Below, piece after piece: positions 25,617 to 35,156 of a stretch of 42,526 nt of DNA. A program made the translations under genes and the position numbers. Origin of the DNA: Evansella caseinilytica (GTDB lineage: Bacteria > Bacillota > Bacilli > Bacillales > Salisediminibacteriaceae); assembly GCF_900107275.1 (NCBI RefSeq), contig NZ_FNPI01000029.1, positions 1-42,526 of the forward strand, given 5' to 3'. The notes beneath the pieces are model-generated. The model saw only the letters and a program-made list of their open reading frames with translations. It was not told the DNA's origin and did no database searches. Numbering within the stretch: position 1 is the stretch's first letter; every line of letters starts with the position of its first letter.

Positions 25617-25631
25617 TATTTTCTGAAAATA
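25617..25631 (-). promoter_or_regulatory. CodY box of the first app operon
   Basis: TATTTTCTGAAAATA matches the CodY consensus AATTTTCWGAAAATT at 13 of 15 positions, both mismatches being at the ends. It lies between the promoter and the appD start codon, at about +17 to +31, where a bound repressor would block elongation or initiation. CodY represses peptide uptake when branched-chain amino acids and GTP are plentiful. Confidence 0.7.
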
Positions 25632-25653
25632 ATAAAAAATAGTGTTAGATAAA

Positions 25654-25682
25654 ATATTAGTATAGCATTTCAGTCATGTCAA
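25654..25682 (-). promoter_or_regulatory. Sigma-A promoter of the first app operon
   Basis: TTGACA (25677-25682) and TAATAT (25654-25659), spacer 17. Transcription starts near 25647. Between this promoter and the terminator at 26.4 kb (25683-26390) I find no gene, repeat or RNA that I can support; it is AT-rich and holds only short chance reading frames. Confidence 0.85.
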
Positions 25683-26393
25683 TAATTATCTTTCGACTAT
25701 CAAAACGTTTCAGCCAATCGCTATATTTCATAAATAATTTCAATTGTCTGATAACTGCCCGCAAAATAAACACGCCCATTTTTTATTTCCGTTTTACCGC
25801 TTCCGGTGCACAACAATAGAAAAACAACCCCTTAAATCGCTGCTCGTTGAATTAAGTCTATGTTTTAACTATTTTAAAATAACAAATGAGATGTTTTATT
25901 CCGAATAAATTAATATGCAAGTATATGAATTTTAGTGTCAGCGTTAACTTCGATAGCAGGGATGTTGAATTTCATTCCCTCCTTTTCACCTGCATTTTTA
26001 CAACATTCCGCTTAAATTTAGAAGTATTTACTGACTCTCTTCAATGATTGTCTATAAAGATGGGAGGTCCAAATTCCGGAAAACATTTCCTGCAAGTTTG
26101 CACTGCATTGCTTCTCCCTTTACCCACATTGCACGCTTTTTCTTCTTTGAACACAGACTAAAAGTAACACGGACAATTATACACCGTTTTGTCAATTTAT
26201 GCATGCCTTTTTCACTTGTTTTTACTGGTAATTTCCTTCCTTTTCATTGTAAACCCTTGTCATTGCTAGCTTTTCATTGTTGTTTTTGTCAGACAATTTT
26301 ACATAATTTTTTTTATTAAATACCTCTCTGGACCTAAATTTCTTTAGTACTTTAGTACTTTAACCCTTTTGTCCTTTAATCCTTTTATTCACT

Positions 26394-26432
26394 AAAATCA
26401 AAAAAATGGAGAGCTGTTACACTCTCCATTTT
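26394..26432 (-). terminator. Terminator of the second app operon
   Basis: Perfect 11-bp stem AAAATGGAGAG / CTCTCCATTTT (26403-26413, 26422-26432), with further T residues on the minus strand. It lies 108 bases after the appC stop codon. Confidence 0.85.
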
Positions 26433-26540
26433 AAGTCATTCCCCAAAATTAGCAGGGCTATTATTCATTTTACGGCGGCTTGGTATAATCACTCTATCGT
26501 GATTACTCCTAAAGGAAAAAAACTTTTTAGGTAACCACCT

Positions 26541-27458
26541 TTAATGATTGCTTTTCGGATCGAAGGCATCCCGCAAGCCATCACCGATAAAATTAATGGC
26601 AAGTACGGTTAACAAAATGGCCAATCCCGGCGGCAGCCAGGCCTCCCAATTATTTTCCAGAATCCTCAAGCTTGTTGCTTCAGTGATCATGTTCCCCCAT
26701 GTCGGTGTCGGTTGCGGAATTCCAAAGCCGATGAAGCTCAGCGCCGATTCAATAATAATCATATTTGCCATCATCAATGTCGCATTGACAATGATCGGAC
26801 CGATCGCGTTCGGCAAAAAGTGTTTAAAGATAATTCTGATGTCGGATGCACCGATGGATCTTGCACCTAAAATGTATTCCTTTTCCCTTAAAGACAGGAA
26901 GGTTGCCCTGATAATCCTTGTCAAGTTCGGCCAAGAAGTTAAGGCGATAATCACGATAAAAATCGTAATCGTTATTTTTTCAATAATCGCAATTAGCGTT
27001 AAAACGAGCAACAGGAAAGGCAGGATCAGCATGATATCCGTAAACCTCATGATGGCACCGTCAACTCTTCCGCCATAATACCCGGCAATGGAACCTAACA
27101 ACGTTCCAACAACGACTGTACAAAGCATTGCAAAAAAACCGATCGTCAACGATATTCTTGAACCATGTACAAGTCTTGAGAAATTGTCCCGTCCTGAGCT
27201 GTCCGTTCCCAGCCAGTTTTCAGCATCGCCCTTCGCTTCCACTTTAAGCATATTCGATTCCGTCGGATTGTGAGTTGCGATAACATCGGCAAATACTGCA
27301 ACGATTACAAAGATTGTAAGAATAATTAACCCGGCGATCGCCAGCTTGTTTTTTAAAAACCGCCGCATTGCCAGCTGAAATGGGCTTAAGCTTTTTTCCG
27401 TAGTTTGAGCGGTTAAATCCGGATTTGCATCCATGTTATTTTGCACCTGTGTTTCCAT
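26541..27458 (-). CDS. appC: Peptide ABC transporter permease AppC/OppC type (operon 2)
   Basis: 305 residues, paralogue of the 19.8-20.7 kb gene. N-terminal RFLKNKLAIAGLIILTIFVIV, then ENWLGTDSSGRDNFSRL, six membrane segments in all and the EAA loop REKEYILGARSIGASDI near residue 190. Last gene of its operon, 11 bases after appB. The two AppC proteins are clearly different in sequence, so the duplication is old or the operons were gained separately. Confidence 0.9.
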   Translation of the reverse strand: METQVQNNMDANPDLTAQTTEKSLSPFQLAMRRFLKNKLAIAGLIILTIFVIVAVFADVIATHNPTESNMLKVEAKGDAENWLGTDSSGRDNFSRLVHGSRISLTIGFFAMLCTVVVGTLLGSIAGYYGGRVDGAIMRFTDIMLILPFLLLVLTLIAIIEKITITIFIVIIALTSWPNLTRIIRATFLSLREKEYILGARSIGASDIRIIFKHFLPNAIGPIIVNATLMMANMIIIESALSFIGFGIPQPTPTWGNMITEATSLRILENNWEAWLPPGLAILLTVLAINFIGDGLRDAFDPKSNH

Positions 27459-27469
27459 CTGTTTTCACC

Positions 27470-28435
27470 TCAGTCATAGCGTATCCGCGGATCTACAATC
27501 GCATAAAAAATATCTGCCAACAAGTTCCCCACCAGGATAGATACACCTAAAATTAAATTGATGGCCATAATTACCGGATAATCGCGGTTGGAAATCGCTC
27601 CTATGAACAATGTACCTAATCCGGGATAATTGAAAACTCGCTCCGTAATGACCGCTCCGCTCAACAATGTTCCAAACTCCAAGCCCAGCAATGTAATAAT
27701 TGGTATAAGTGCATTCCTTAAGGTGTGTTTGTAAAGTACCGACTGACTGCTCAATCCTTTTGCATGGGCAGTACGTATAAAGTCACTACCTTTGACTTCT
27801 AATATTTCTGTTCGCATATACCTCATGTATGCGGCCGTACTGGCTAATCCCAACGTAAACCCCGGCAACACAAGGTGTCTTAATTTATCGATGAAGAGCT
27901 CAAATCCGGTCAAGCCGATAGTCGTTGATGTACCTTGTGCAGGGAACCATCCAAAAAGAAAGGAAAAAACATAAATTGCCAACAGCCCGGCAAAAAAGTT
28001 GGGTGTTGCCAGACCTAAAAAGGCAAAGGTCGTAGCTCCATAGTCAAACAAGGAATACTTCTTTGTTGCAGAATAGATACCGATGGGAATGGCAATCGCC
28101 AATGTTACTCCTAACGCAAATAAAGAAAGATACAATGTATTCCAGATCCTCGCTGTTATCAATTCCAAAACCGGCCTTCCAGTATACTGCAACGAGGTTC
28201 CGAAATCCCCGGTTGCCACGGATGATAACCAGTTCCAATATTGTATATGGATCGGATCATTCAAGCCAAGTGCTTCACGACGCTCTTCATATACTGCAGG
28301 ATCGATTCTCGGGTCGAGTCTTTCTCCTGTCAGCGGGTCTCCGGGAGCCGCTTTCGCCAAACCAAACACAATGATCGTGATAACAAACAGCATCGGGATA
28401 AATTGAAGTATGCGGCGTGTAATATACTTATGCAT
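27470..28435 (-). CDS. appB: Peptide ABC transporter permease AppB/OppB type (operon 2)
   Basis: 321 residues, six membrane segments. N-terminus RRILQFIPMLFVITIIVFGL followed by APGDPLTGERLDPR, EAA loop SDFIRTAHAKGLSSQSV near 225, and the common end AIVDPRIRYD. A TCCTCC complement (GGAGGA) lies just before the ATG. A GC-rich hairpin lies between it and the upstream binding-protein gene. Confidence 0.9.
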   Translation of the reverse strand: MHKYITRRILQFIPMLFVITIIVFGLAKAAPGDPLTGERLDPRIDPAVYEERREALGLNDPIHIQYWNWLSSVATGDFGTSLQYTGRPVLELITARIWNTLYLSLFALGVTLAIAIPIGIYSATKKYSLFDYGATTFAFLGLATPNFFAGLLAIYVFSFLFGWFPAQGTSTTIGLTGFELFIDKLRHLVLPGFTLGLASTAAYMRYMRTEILEVKGSDFIRTAHAKGLSSQSVLYKHTLRNALIPIITLLGLEFGTLLSGAVITERVFNYPGLGTLFIGAISNRDYPVIMAINLILGVSILVGNLLADIFYAIVDPRIRYD

Positions 28436-28463
28436 TCAGCATTCCTCCTAAAGGATAAAAACA

Positions 28464-28487
28464 GGTGCACGACCGTGGCCGTGCACC
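28464..28487 (-). terminator. GC-rich hairpin between appA and appB of operon 2
   Basis: GGTGCACG / CGTGCACC, a perfect 8-bp stem with an 8-base loop, followed on the minus strand by TGTTTTTATCC. It works as an attenuator or 3' stabiliser for the binding-protein message, in the same place as repeat hairpin G in operon 1. Confidence 0.65.
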
Positions 28488-28519
28488 GTTCTTACCTCGA
28501 CACGACAATAATTATTTTC

Positions 28520-30259
28520 TTACTGTTCCAAGTACCACAGGTGAGAGTCAGTATAAATAGTTGACGGATACTCTTTTACGTTTTGTAATTTCGCATTGTA
28601 GGCGTAGTTGCTTGTATTAGAGTACAAGAATACTTGCGGAACTTGCTCTGATACGTAGTGCGCCCACTCTGCATAAACTTCTCTGCGGTAATCCTGATCA
28701 AATGCTTCCGGTGCCTGAACACCTTTTTTAATCAACTCATCGCTGTGAGGATCGTTCCAACGAGTGTAGTTGTACGCATCCGTGGATAAGAAGATTCCCG
28801 ATGGATCAGGGTCAGCCGCAGATAAGCTCCAGCCTGCCAAATACAGATCCCAGTCTGTGTTGTCTTTTTCCAGCATATCAAAGTGCGGACCTGCCTCACG
28901 CGGATTGCGCAAGTCAACCTTGATCCCTACTGCTTCTAGGTTCTCGACAATGATCGGCGCAGATCGTTCACGCACTTGGTTACCAGTTGGATAATCAAGG
29001 TTTAATACCCACTCGTTTCCGTCCGGATCTTCGCGGAAGCCGTCGCCGTTTTGGTCAACATAACCGGCATCATCCAATAACGCTTCCGCTGTTTCAGGGC
29101 TGTACTCATATTTTTCCGGAGCATCCTCATCAAATGCCCATGAAGCCGCTGGGAAGTGAGCATTCAATACATCCCCCATTCCAAACAGCAAGCCGTTGAC
29201 GATTCCTTCACGGTTAATCGCGTAAACAATGGCTTGGCGAACGCGGACATCGGAAAGCTTTTCGTTTTCGATCCAGTTGTCGGGATCAATAACGCCGTTT
29301 TCCACATCGTCTGCTGTGCGGTGATGCAGCTTAAAGCCCATGTATTGGTAACCGAAGTCCTGAGTGACAAATGTTGTAATGTTGTCGAGAGCATCCACCC
29401 GCTCAAAGTCGGCAGCCGGCACTCCGTTCGGTTCGGCAATCATATCGATTTCGCCGCTTTCCAATAAGCCTGGCATAACGGACTGCTCGATAACTCTCCA
29501 TGTGATCCCGTCTAAATAAGGAGTGCCTTGCCAGTAGCCTTCATAAGCAGTTAACACATATTGCTCATTTTCCAGCATATCTGTTAATTGATAAGGCCCT
29601 GTTCCAATCACTTCTCCCGCTCTTCTGGAAGCGCTGTGATCAGGCATTTCTGCAAGCGGCACATCGCCGAAAATATGCTTTGGTACAATATAAAAGCTCG
29701 CATCGAAAATGGCGTTTACGTTGGATTCTGTGTACGTAAATTTAACCGTTTGCGGGTCCAACGCTTCCACCGTATCCAATTTCACTACGTAGCTTGTACG
29801 AACTCCGCCGGCAGCGACGTAATCTTCATCCATGATCGTTTCGTAAGTAAAGACAACATCATCGGCAGTAAATGGTTCGCCGTCCTGCCAAGTAATGCCA
29901 TCGTTTAATGTAAACGTGATTTCTGTGTAGTCTTCATTAATCTCCCAGCTTTCTGCAAGGGATGGCGCCCATTGCAGGTCTTGATCCAATTGAACGAGTT
30001 GTTCATGTGTGAAGGATAAAATGTTTGCTTCATATGCATCAGAGTAGAATAACGGGTTGAATTGGTGCCCCGGAGCGGAATACATTCCTGCAGTAATCGT
30101 TCCACCGGACTGAGGACCTGATACCGTTTCCTCACCATTGTCATCATTTGCAGATTCATCATCTGTCCCCGTATCTCCGTCACCTCCGCCGCAAGCAGCC
30201 AACACTAGTACGAAAGATAACGACAGGACAAGCATTAACCAAACTTTGTTAAACTTCAT
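28520..30259 (-). CDS. appA: Peptide-binding lipoprotein AppA type (operon 2)
   Basis: Solute-binding protein family 5, 579 residues from the ATG at 30259 (AAGGGGG site 11 bases upstream); a longer frame to 30307 has no site. Lipobox LVLAAC with cysteine 23, then an acidic linker (GGGDGDTGTDDESANDD). Landmarks FTADDVVFTYETIMDEDY, GTGPYQLTDMLENEQYVL and DVRVRQAIVYAINREGIV. It shares with its paralogue the LLDDAGYVDxNGDG block, but the two differ over most of their length, so ligand ranges probably differ. Confidence 0.92.
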   Translation of the reverse strand: MKFNKVWLMLVLSLSFVLVLAACGGGDGDTGTDDESANDDNGEETVSGPQSGGTITAGMYSAPGHQFNPLFYSDAYEANILSFTHEQLVQLDQDLQWAPSLAESWEINEDYTEITFTLNDGITWQDGEPFTADDVVFTYETIMDEDYVAAGGVRTSYVVKLDTVEALDPQTVKFTYTESNVNAIFDASFYIVPKHIFGDVPLAEMPDHSASRRAGEVIGTGPYQLTDMLENEQYVLTAYEGYWQGTPYLDGITWRVIEQSVMPGLLESGEIDMIAEPNGVPAADFERVDALDNITTFVTQDFGYQYMGFKLHHRTADDVENGVIDPDNWIENEKLSDVRVRQAIVYAINREGIVNGLLFGMGDVLNAHFPAASWAFDEDAPEKYEYSPETAEALLDDAGYVDQNGDGFREDPDGNEWVLNLDYPTGNQVRERSAPIIVENLEAVGIKVDLRNPREAGPHFDMLEKDNTDWDLYLAGWSLSAADPDPSGIFLSTDAYNYTRWNDPHSDELIKKGVQAPEAFDQDYRREVYAEWAHYVSEQVPQVFLYSNTSNYAYNAKLQNVKEYPSTIYTDSHLWYLEQ

Positions 30260-30379
30260 GCTTTCAATTACCCCCTTAATTATTTGAAGATTCAAAAAAT
30301 ACAGCATAAAAGCTCGATAATCCGCGCCTTCCTTCGGCCCTTCACCTCCTTCAAAAAGTAAAACCTCCGCATAAAAAGG

Positions 30380-30635
30380 ATGTTCAAAAAGGGCAATGGT
30401 TCCGCTCGATGCATCCCAATTCCGCCTAAGTGCCGCTCACGTCCTGCGTCTCAAGGGTACTCGACGCAAATTTGCTCGATGGAGCACATTCAGGTTGCAT
30501 TTGTGAGCAGCGGCGGAATGTCACCATCCTGGTTCCGAAACCACTCCTAGCTGACCTGAAAGGAATGGATCGGCTCCGCTCATTGCATCATGCTTGTTCC
30601 AAAAAGATAAAAAGCGATTTTTTTGAACAAACACT
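30380..30635 (-). repeat. Dispersed repeat copy E (longest, reverse orientation)
   Basis: About 256 bases. Read on the minus strand it has GTGTTTGTTCAAAAAAATCG with the hairpin, GCGGAGCCGATCCATTC, a middle with CCAGGATGGTGACATTCC shared with copy D, GCGGAACCATTGCC, and the tip TTTTTGAACATCC. It begins ten bases after the appF stop codon and separates the ATPase genes from appA. Confidence 0.85.
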
Positions 30636-30645
30636 AAAAAAGATT

Positions 30646-31629
30646 TTACTTTTCTGTTGTATATAAGTGGCAAGCTACATATTGTCCTTCTCCCTGATGG
30701 ATTAACTCCGGGCGCTCCAAACGGCAGCGTTCATGGGCTTCGGGACAACGTGTATGGAAAGAACATCCCGCAGGCGGATTGGCCGGACTTGGCAATTCAC
30801 CTTTTAAATGAATTTTTTCCCGCTTTCGCTCCACATCCGGAACCGGCACGGCCGACAGCAAGGCTTGTGTATATGGGTGAAGCGGATTATCGTAAATCTT
30901 GTTTTTCGGTCCGATTTCCGCCAATCTCCCTAAATACATCACGCCTACACGGTCGCTGATATGCTTCACCACACTCAGATCATGGGCAATAAACAAGTAA
31001 GTTAAATGAAATTCTTCCTGCAAATCTTCCATCAGATTCAATACTTGCGATTGAACAGATACATCAAGGGCAGAGACCGGCTCATCGCCGATAACAAACT
31101 TCGGATTCATCGTCAATGCTCTTGCGATTCCAATTCGCTGCCTTTGTCCTCCGGAAAATTCATGCGGGTATTTTGACCTTGCTTCAGCAGGCAAACCAAC
31201 TTTTCCTAGTAGATCAACAACTTTTTCCATTCTTTGTTTCTTATTGAGCATTTTTTGGACAATCATCGGCTCTTCGATGATTTCGCCGACGCTCATCCGC
31301 GGATTTAGCGATGCGAACGGATCTTGAAAGACCATTTGCATATCTTTTCGATACGGACGCAGCTTTCGATTTTTTAAAGTTGCCAAATCCATTCCTTCAA
31401 AAACAATTTCGCCTTCCGTAGGATCCAAAAGCCGCAAAACGGTCCGGCCCAACGTTGACTTTCCCGAGCCGGATTCCCCTACAATTCCCAGCGTTTCTCC
31501 TTTATACACTTCAAAGCTTACATCGTCGACTGCTTTCACATGGCCAACGGTTCGCTGTAACATCCCGCCTTTGACGGGAAAATATTTTTTCAGATGTTTC
31601 ACTTCCAGTAATTTTTCTCTCTCGCTCAA
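30646..31629 (-). CDS. appF: Peptide ABC transporter ATP-binding protein AppF/OppF type (operon 2)
   Basis: 327 residues, paralogue of 23598-24587. Walker A GESGSGKST, signature FSGGQRQRIGIARA, Walker B FVIGDEPVSALD, and the cysteine-bearing tail GCSFHTRCPEAHERC and YVACHLY. The start is TTG at 31629, seven bases after a GGAGG site; no ATG is better placed. It follows appD by 11 bases. Confidence 0.92.
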   Translation of the reverse strand: MSEREKLLEVKHLKKYFPVKGGMLQRTVGHVKAVDDVSFEVYKGETLGIVGESGSGKSTLGRTVLRLLDPTEGEIVFEGMDLATLKNRKLRPYRKDMQMVFQDPFASLNPRMSVGEIIEEPMIVQKMLNKKQRMEKVVDLLGKVGLPAEARSKYPHEFSGGQRQRIGIARALTMNPKFVIGDEPVSALDVSVQSQVLNLMEDLQEEFHLTYLFIAHDLSVVKHISDRVGVMYLGRLAEIGPKNKIYDNPLHPYTQALLSAVPVPDVERKREKIHLKGELPSPANPPAGCSFHTRCPEAHERCRLERPELIHQGEGQYVACHLYTTEK

Positions 31630-31640
31630 GATAATTCCTC

Positions 31641-32657
31641 CTATTCCTCAAAGAGATAACACCTGACTTTATGGTAAGGAGCTGTCTCCAGGAGGTCAGG
31701 ATTTGATTCATGGCATTTTTCCATCGCATGTTTGCAGCGCGGTGCGAATCGGCATCCCTTCGGAAAACGGTGTGCCGGCGGTACCGTACCCGGAATCGAC
31801 TCCAGGCGTTCCAATTCACCCTCGAGTTTCGGAATGCTGTTCAACAGTCCGACAGTATACGGATGCTTCGTGTTGGTGAACAACTCATAGACGGAAGCTT
31901 CCTCAACGATTTGTCCGCCGTACATCACGATAACGCGATCCGCCACTTCCGCTACTACTCCGAGATCATGGGTGATCAACAGAATGGAAGATTCAAATTT
32001 TTCTTTCATTTCTACCATTAAATCGAGAATTTGGGCTTGTATCGTTACATCCAATGCGGTCGTCGGCTCATCCGCAATCAACAGCTTCGGATCACAGGAC
32101 ATGGCAATCGCTATCATGACTCTCTGCCGCATTCCTCCCGAGAGCTGATGCGGATATTCGTTGACAATCTGTTCCGCTCTTGGAAAACCGACAAGCTTTA
32201 ATAAATCTACCGCACGTCGGTTCGCCTCTTTTTTAGACATCTTTTTATGTTTAATGAGTGTTTCAGAAATTTGATTACCTATTGTAAATACAGGATTAAG
32301 AGAGGTCATTGGTTCCTGAAAAATCATCCCGATATCGTTTCCGCGAACCTTTCTCATTTCTTTATCCGACAGCTTCAGTAAATCTTTGCCGTCGAGCTTA
32401 ATCGAGCCTTCAACAATTTTTCCGGGAGGTGACTGAATTAATCGCATAATAGAAAGGGATGTTATACTTTTTCCACTGCCGGACTCTCCTACTAAAGCAA
32501 GCGTTTCCCCTTTTTTAATTGTGAAATCTACTCCGTCAACCGCTTTAGCCACCCGGCCGCCTTCCATATAGAAGTAGGTTTTTAAGCCTTCCACCTCAAG
32601 CAGTTGCTGGTCTTGAAACTTTTTTTCCCGCTGCTCTCTCAGTTTTTGCTCCTGCAT
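31641..32657 (-). CDS. appD: Peptide ABC transporter ATP-binding protein AppD/OppD type (operon 2)
   Basis: 338 residues from the ATG at 32657, which has GGGGTG seven bases upstream; the longer frame from a TTG at 32690 has none. Walker A GESGSGKS, signature LSGGMRQRVMIAIA, Walker B LLIADEPTTALD, tail GCRFAPRCKHAMEKC. A glutamine- and lysine-rich N-terminus precedes the ATPase domain, which starts near residue 20. First gene of the operon. Confidence 0.92.
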   Translation of the reverse strand: MQEQKLREQREKKFQDQQLLEVEGLKTYFYMEGGRVAKAVDGVDFTIKKGETLALVGESGSGKSITSLSIMRLIQSPPGKIVEGSIKLDGKDLLKLSDKEMRKVRGNDIGMIFQEPMTSLNPVFTIGNQISETLIKHKKMSKKEANRRAVDLLKLVGFPRAEQIVNEYPHQLSGGMRQRVMIAIAMSCDPKLLIADEPTTALDVTIQAQILDLMVEMKEKFESSILLITHDLGVVAEVADRVIVMYGGQIVEEASVYELFTNTKHPYTVGLLNSIPKLEGELERLESIPGTVPPAHRFPKGCRFAPRCKHAMEKCHESNPDLLETAPYHKVRCYLFEE

Positions 32658-32852
32658 ATGTTCACCCCGTTTTTCTATAACAAAACTCAACTGTAAAATT
32701 ATATATTACTAAAATACTTTTAATTTCCTTTGATAATTTATTCATTTAAGAGCATATGTTTTTATTACTACAACGTGTACTTATTTCACTCTAAAATTTC
32801 GGATTTCGTTATTATAGAAAATAATTTATCACAGTTCTCCTGAGAAGTACAT

Positions 32853-32910
32853 AGTTTTCTAAAAATTATTTTAATTTAAATCCTTCGGAATCCGTAGTTT
32901 TCTGAATAAA
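32853..32910 (-). promoter_or_regulatory. Possible CodY-like sites upstream of the second app operon
   Basis: Two related matches lie in an AT-rich gap of about 470 bases: 32853-32867 (AATTTTTAGAAAACT on the minus strand, two mismatches to the CodY consensus) and 32896-32910 (four mismatches). A TATAAT lies at about 32812-32817 with no good -35 box. In DNA this AT-rich such matches arise by chance, so this is tentative. Nothing else is visible in 32658-33130. Confidence 0.3.
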
Positions 32911-33130
32911 AATAATATTTAATTGTATGTATAATTATAATTTCCCGAAAAAAATAAATATAACCAAGTTTATTTATTCATATATTTGCATAATTATACC
33001 CCATTTACCCTGTTACATTTTCTAACATTTACCATGCTGATTTGCTTACCAGTGAGCATTTTTTCCTGGAATGTTCGAAGCGGCAATCTATTTTTGGTAA
33101 CGCTTTCTTGTTTGTTCTAATATATATAGC

Positions 33131-33169
33131 AAAAAACGACATGTCCGAGCCGTGTCGGAAATGCCGTTT
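33131..33169 (-). terminator. Terminator of serS
   Basis: Long stem AAACGGCAT.TCCGA / TCGGA.ATGTCGTTT (arms 33134-33148 and 33155-33169), followed on the minus strand by a T-run, ten bases after the stop codon. Confidence 0.85.
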
Positions 33170-33178
33170 GAAATAATA

Positions 33179-34456
33179 TTATTTTGAGATTACATCCTTT
33201 CCTCCCATGTACGGGATTAAAACTTCGGGGATTTTGACAGAACCGTCTTCCTGCTGATAATTCTCCAATATCGCAGCAACGGTGCGCCCGATAGCCAGAC
33301 CGGAGCCGTTTAAAGTGTGTACAAATTCCGCTTTGCTCTTTGGTTCACGTTTAAAGCGAATGTTTGCTCTTCTTGCCTGGAAAGCTTCAAAATTACTGCA
33401 GGAAGAGATTTCTCTGTAAACTCCGTTGCTCGGTATCCAAACTTCGATATCGTACTTCTTGGCAGCAGTAAACCCTAAATCACCGGTACACATATTTAAT
33501 ACTCTGTACGGCAGCTTTAACAACTGCAGAACCTTTTCTGCGTGGGATGTTAACAGCTCCAGCTGTTCGTATGATTCTTCCGGCTTCACAAAGCGGACAA
33601 GCTCCACTTTATTGAACTGATGCTGCCGGATTAACCCTCGTGTATCTCTGCCAGCAGAGCCTGCCTCAGAGCGAAAACAAGCGCTGAATGCAGCATACGT
33701 CTTCGGCAATTCTCCGACATCCATTATTTCATCGCGATGAAGGTTGGTTACCGGAACTTCCGCTGTCGGTATCAGAAAAAAGTCTTCTTCCCGGATTTTA
33801 AAAGAATCCTCTTCAAATTTAGGCAGCTGTCCCGTGCCTGTCATGCTGGCGCGATTTACCATATACGGGGGCAGCACCTCCTCGTACCCGTGTTCATCCT
33901 GATGGAGGTCCATCATAAAGTTAATCAACGCCCTTTCCAACCGGGCGCCCAAGCCTTTGTAAAAAACAAAGCGGCTTCCCGTTACCTTCGCAGCCCGCTC
34001 AAAATCTAAAATGCTTAAATTGGCTGCAATTTCCCAATGAGGCTTTTCTTCAAAGTCGAAGACAGGAATTTCCCCCCAGCTTCTTATTTCTTCATTTTCC
34101 TCTTCATCTGTTCCGATCGGTACACTTTCATGCGGGATATTTGGTATCGTATATAATATTTGCGCCAATTCCTCATCAGCAGACCGCAGCGCTTCATCGA
34201 GATCCTTGATTTGCTGTGAAACTTCCTTCATCTCTGCGATAAGTGCTTCCGCATCCTTTTTTTCTCGCTTTAATTGAGATATTTCCTGGGAAACTGTATT
34301 GCGGCGATTTTTTAGTTCCTCTACTTCTTGTATCAGCTTGCGCCGGTTTTCATCCAGTTCACCGAACCGATCCAAGTCGGAAATATCCTCATTTCGATGA
34401 GCGAGCTTTTCTTTTACTTCTTCAAAATGGTTACGTAGCAATTTTACATCCAGCAT
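33179..34456 (-). CDS. serS: Seryl-tRNA synthetase
   Basis: Charges tRNA-Ser. 425 residues from the ATG at 34456 (AAAGGAGG site, and the family start [14 protein letters not shown]); a frame to 34582 only extends into the leader. The N-terminal coiled-coil arm covers about 30-100. Class II motif 2 is [15 protein letters not shown] near 270 and motif 3 [18 protein letters not shown] near 380. A serine T-box lies upstream, with an untranslated stretch of about 240 bases between the T-box terminator and the start codon. Confidence 0.98.
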   Translation of the reverse strand: MLDVKLLRNHFEEVKEKLAHRNEDISDLDRFGELDENRRKLIQEVEELKNRRNTVSQEISQLKREKKDAEALIAEMKEVSQQIKDLDEALRSADEELAQILYTIPNIPHESVPIGTDEEENEEIRSWGEIPVFDFEEKPHWEIAANLSILDFERAAKVTGSRFVFYKGLGARLERALINFMMDLHQDEHGYEEVLPPYMVNRASMTGTGQLPKFEEDSFKIREEDFFLIPTAEVPVTNLHRDEIMDVGELPKTYAAFSACFRSEAGSAGRDTRGLIRQHQFNKVELVRFVKPEESYEQLELLTSHAEKVLQLLKLPYRVLNMCTGDLGFTAAKKYDIEVWIPSNGVYREISSCSNFEAFQARRANIRFKREPKSKAEFVHTLNGSGLAIGRTVAAILENYQQEDGSVKIPEVLIPYMGGKDVISK

Positions 34457-34699
34457 TCGGTAATCCTCCTTTATAAATTCGTTGTTTGTTCCATTTGTTG
34501 CTTTTGTTGGGGGCAAAGTCCAGGAAGGTGTAACAAGCTTTTGAAAAATCGGCTGGAGCGTTTTAAAATGGCTATGGTTCACGCTCTGATGGCAAGGTGG
34601 AAAAAGCAGCCTTTTTCACTGTCCCTCCGCGGCATATGCATAAGCTTTTGTCCTCCATTCATAACCGGTTTTAAATGAAGGCAGCAAGATTTACCACTC

Positions 34700-35110
34700 A
34701 AAAAAACCTTCCATCCCTGTAAAAAGGGACGGAAGGTTACCGCGTTGCCACCCTAGTTGAAACAGCCGTGTAGTACGGACTGCTCCCACCTTGTCAATGT
34801 AATAACGGTCAATTCACCGAAACAGCCTACTTATAACTGATGTCCTCCTTTTGAACAATCGTTATAGAGGTTGTTCAAAAAGTCCGGGTAACAGCGCCTG
34901 CGAAGCTCTTTGTTGCGTCGCCCCTTCGCTGCTCACGTACGTCTCATGTACGCTCCGCTGCTCGAGCCTTCCGCGCCTCGACCTTCTTGCCGCTGTTATA
35001 TCCTCCTTTTGAACAATCGTTATCTTTTCAGCTGCTTTGCTCCGGGATGGATTCACCAAAGCGCCCTGCCGGTTCCCACCAACCACCGACTCTCTGAAAG
35101 CGGCATCTCC
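34700..35110 (-). promoter_or_regulatory. Serine T-box riboswitch of serS, interrupted by a repeat
   Basis: On the minus strand: stem I begins near 35105 with GAGAGTCGGTGGTTGGTG; the specifier loop reads GAA-TCC-A with serine codon TCC at 35049-35051; the T-box core AGGGTGGCAACGCGG lies at 34740-34754; the terminator stem (AACCTTCC.TCCC, 34705-34718 with 34725-34738) ends in a T-run. Uncharged tRNA-Ser would favour read-through into serS. Repeat I (about 150 bases) sits between stem I and the antiterminator part. Confidence 0.9.
34868..35016. repeat. Palindromic repeat I (GCGAA type) inside the T-box leader
   Basis: Tips TTGTTCAAAAAG and CTTTTGAACAA in inverted order, then GTAACAGCG and CGCTGTTATA as inner inverted repeats; the middle contains GCGAAGCTCTTTGTTGCG, CTCACGTACGTC and CCTCGACCTTCTTGCC. 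A 23-base direct repeat (TCCTCCTTTTGAACAATCG plus TTAT) flanks it at 34843-34865 and 35001-35023, the second being part of its own right end. Confidence 0.8.
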
Positions 35111-35156
35111 AGTTACTATTTCCCTTCTTCGCATTTCACTATTGATGATTAGTATT

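Noticed and set aside
26044-26319. A 91-codon plus-strand frame in the gap between the app operons
   Set aside because: No binding site, no domain-like composition (rich in Phe, His and Cys), typical of AT-rich non-coding DNA.
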